A DNA stretch of 14,697 nt, taken from contig JAVSMW010000018.1 of NCBI GenBank assembly GCA_032027005.1, positions 1-14,697 on the forward strand. The letters run 5' to 3'. This document shows positions 13,345 to 14,697 of the stretch, piece by piece. The stretch is from JAVSMW01 sp032027005. Its GTDB lineage: Bacteria; Bacillota; Thermincolia; Thermincolales; UBA2595. The translations under genes and the position numbers were made by a program. How positions within the stretch are numbered: the first letter of the stretch is position 1; every line of letters begins with the position of its first letter. Below the pieces are notes generated by a model. It was given only the letters and a program-made list of their open reading frames with translations. It was not told the origin of the DNA and made no database searches.

Positions 13345-14550
13345 TTAGTCTCTTTCAAATACAACTGCCGTACCCATACCAGTTCCCTGACAAATGCCAA
13401 CCAAGCCTCGCTTGACATTCTGCCTTTTCATTTCATCAATGAGTATCATGCTAAGCGTAGCCCCTGTAGCACCAATTGCGTGTCCAATTGCAATTGGACC
13501 ACCATTTAGATTCATAACATCAAAGGAAATCCCGATTTCTTTCTTAAAAGTCAAAGGAATTGGAGCAAAAGGCTCGTGAATCTGATATAAATCAATATCT
13601 GACGCCGACCAGGAGTTCTTCTCCATTAATTTTTTGGCTGCTTTTGTTGGCCCATAACCCATAATATCGGGATCACACCCAACAACAGTTCCGGTCCTAT
13701 AAGTGGCCAGAGGTTCAAGGCCTAATTCTTCTGCTTTGGAACGACGCATAAGGATTACCGCAGCAGCTCCGTCATTCAGGGGGCAAGCATTTGCAACTGT
13801 CACTTTACCGCCTTTCTTGAAAACAGGCTTTAATTGGCTGATTTTTTCAAGTGACAGGTCTGCACGAATAGCTTCATCTGTATCAAATATCTTGTCCGGC
13901 TGACCCTTCTTTCCTGGCATTGTTACCTGAACAATATGTCCTTTGAACTTACCTTCTTTCGTGGCTTTCGCCGCCCGCTGATGCGACATTACCGCATATT
14001 CATCCATTTCCTCTCTGGAAATGTCAAATTTATCTGCCAGGTTTTCAGCGGTCATGCCCATACCTGTACCGGTTGGAGGGCAAGCAAGTATTGGCACATA
14101 CATACCGTCAAAGAGTTCCTGATTCATTGTCTTTACGCCCCAGCGCAGGCCATACACCTCATAAGGAGCGTTGCTCATACTGTCTGTGCCTCCGGCAATG
14201 ACAATATCACATTGACCGGCCATAATTTCCTGAGCTCCTGTCATAATGGCCTGAAGTCCAACAGCACATGCTCTTTGCAAAGTCATTCCCGGAACTTCAT
14301 CACCAAGCCCTGCCTGCCATGCAGCCAAACGCCCCACATTTGGTTCCTCTTTATTGCGATGATACATTTGTCCTAAAATAACATCACCAATTTCGGATGT
14401 TTTGTCTTCCAAGCCTGCTTTTTTGACCAGGTCTTTTATAACCCAGGTAGCCATGTCGATTCCCAAATAGTCCCTTAAAGCGCCCCCGAAAAGACCCACC
14501 GGAGTCCTGGCTTGCGCAACTATCACTACATCGTCTTTACTTTTTGTCAT
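13345..14550 (-). CDS. Thiolase (acetyl-CoA acetyltransferase family), copy 2, first gene of the operon
   Basis: A thiolase of 401 residues. ATG 14550 has GGAGGGA 5 nt upstream, so the longer frame from 14568, which would contain this ribosome binding site, is rejected. LQRACAVGLQAI places the nucleophilic Cys at 95. NLNGGPIAIGHAIGATGA holds the general-base His, and GICQGTGMG holds the second Cys. The residue block usually written NEAFA is HEPFAP here. A His in that position is known in degradative, trifunctional-type thiolases, but the Pro is unusual. It is distant from thiolase 1, so the two probably differ in chain length or direction. The 147 bp between its start and the window edge hold no clear promoter. 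Confidence 0.93.
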   Translation of the reverse strand: MTKSKDDVVIVAQARTPVGLFGGALRDYLGIDMATWVIKDLVKKAGLEDKTSEIGDVILGQMYHRNKEEPNVGRLAAWQAGLGDEVPGMTLQRACAVGLQAIMTGAQEIMAGQCDIVIAGGTDSMSNAPYEVYGLRWGVKTMNQELFDGMYVPILACPPTGTGMGMTAENLADKFDISREEMDEYAVMSHQRAAKATKEGKFKGHIVQVTMPGKKGQPDKIFDTDEAIRADLSLEKISQLKPVFKKGGKVTVANACPLNDGAAAVILMRRSKAEELGLEPLATYRTGTVVGCDPDIMGYGPTKAAKKLMEKNSWSASDIDLYQIHEPFAPIPLTFKKEIGISFDVMNLNGGPIAIGHAIGATGATLSMILIDEMKRQNVKRGLVGICQGTGMGTAVVFERD

Positions 14551-14697
14551 AACTGTCCCTCCGTTCAAGAAAATATAATTATTTTAATTTTGCAAACTAT
14601 TTATGATTCTACTGAAGAAAGTTTAGAAAACAATGGTCATTTTCTCGGTTGACTGCTTTTTCAAACAGTTATTTACCATCTTATGGAATCGCATGTT
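14551..14697. other. Upstream region of the operon, no gene or firm promoter seen
   Basis: AT-rich sequence ahead of thiolase 2. Apart from the ribosome binding site for thiolase 2 I see no convincing -35/-10 pair and no sigma-54 (-24/-12) site. On the minus strand a frame is open from the window edge for 24 codons to TAA at 14625-14623. It could be the tail of an upstream gene or chance. Confidence 0.3.

Noticed and set aside
13936..14376. Long plus-strand frame (146 codons) opposite thiolase 2
   Set aside because: It is antisense to a complete thiolase with all catalytic motifs, has no ribosome binding site, and its product looks compositionally random.
14623..14697. Tail of an upstream minus-strand gene running into the window edge
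   Set aside because: It spans only 24 codons with no recognisable motif; too short to support as a gene.

Overview
The window looks like chromosomal DNA from an anaerobic Gram-positive bacterium of the Clostridia, most like the Desulfotomaculum/Pelotomaculum group (Peptococcaceae sensu lato). This is inferred from strong GGAGG-type ribosome binding sites, several TTG starts, a fatty acid/acyl-CoA oxidation operon, a remnant resembling the membrane part of the FadF/HdrD-like Fe-S oxidoreductases that accompany beta-oxidation in such anaerobes, and an ArsB/NhaD-type permease next to a small winged-helix protein. No rRNA, tRNA or marker gene is present, so the assignment is tentative.

Layout. 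At the left edge (2-607, plus strand) is the C-terminal part of an acetyl-CoA hydrolase/CoA-transferase family protein. It converges on a truncated acyl-CoA synthetase pseudogene (minus), with a shared bidirectional terminator between them. From 1944 to 5069 (minus) a winged-helix gene precedes a permease gene that is broken three times: by two single-base frameshifts and by a 1515-bp IS4-family element (2701-4215) with 13-bp perfect terminal inverted repeats and a 7-bp target duplication. A terminator follows the permease. Between 5099 and about 5262 lies a decayed fragment of a membrane Fe-S oxidoreductase gene.

From 14550 down to 5342 runs one long minus-strand operon with short gaps or overlaps: thiolase 2, 3-hydroxyacyl-CoA dehydrogenase 2, thiolase 1, 3-hydroxyacyl-CoA dehydrogenase 1, enoyl-CoA hydratase 2, SDR 2 (frameshifted), enoyl-CoA hydratase 1, acyl-CoA dehydrogenase, SDR 1 (frameshifted), and a cob(I)alamin adenosyltransferase (frameshifted). 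Together the intact genes encode every step of a beta-oxidation spiral (dehydrogenation, hydration, oxidation, thiolysis), with three steps present as divergent pairs. Run in reverse they could make C4 or longer acyl-CoA from acetyl-CoA. The flanking CoA-transferase and (broken) CoA ligase are the kinds of enzyme that would load or unload the acids.

The most notable points are the density of single-base lesions, each of which restores a family-length protein when corrected; the clean IS insertion with a leader hairpin that appears to block transposase translation on read-through transcripts; the Fe-S oxidoreductase remnant; and departures from canonical active-site motifs in the paired thiolases and dehydrogenases. 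I found no CRISPR array, phage gene or clearly new multi-gene system.
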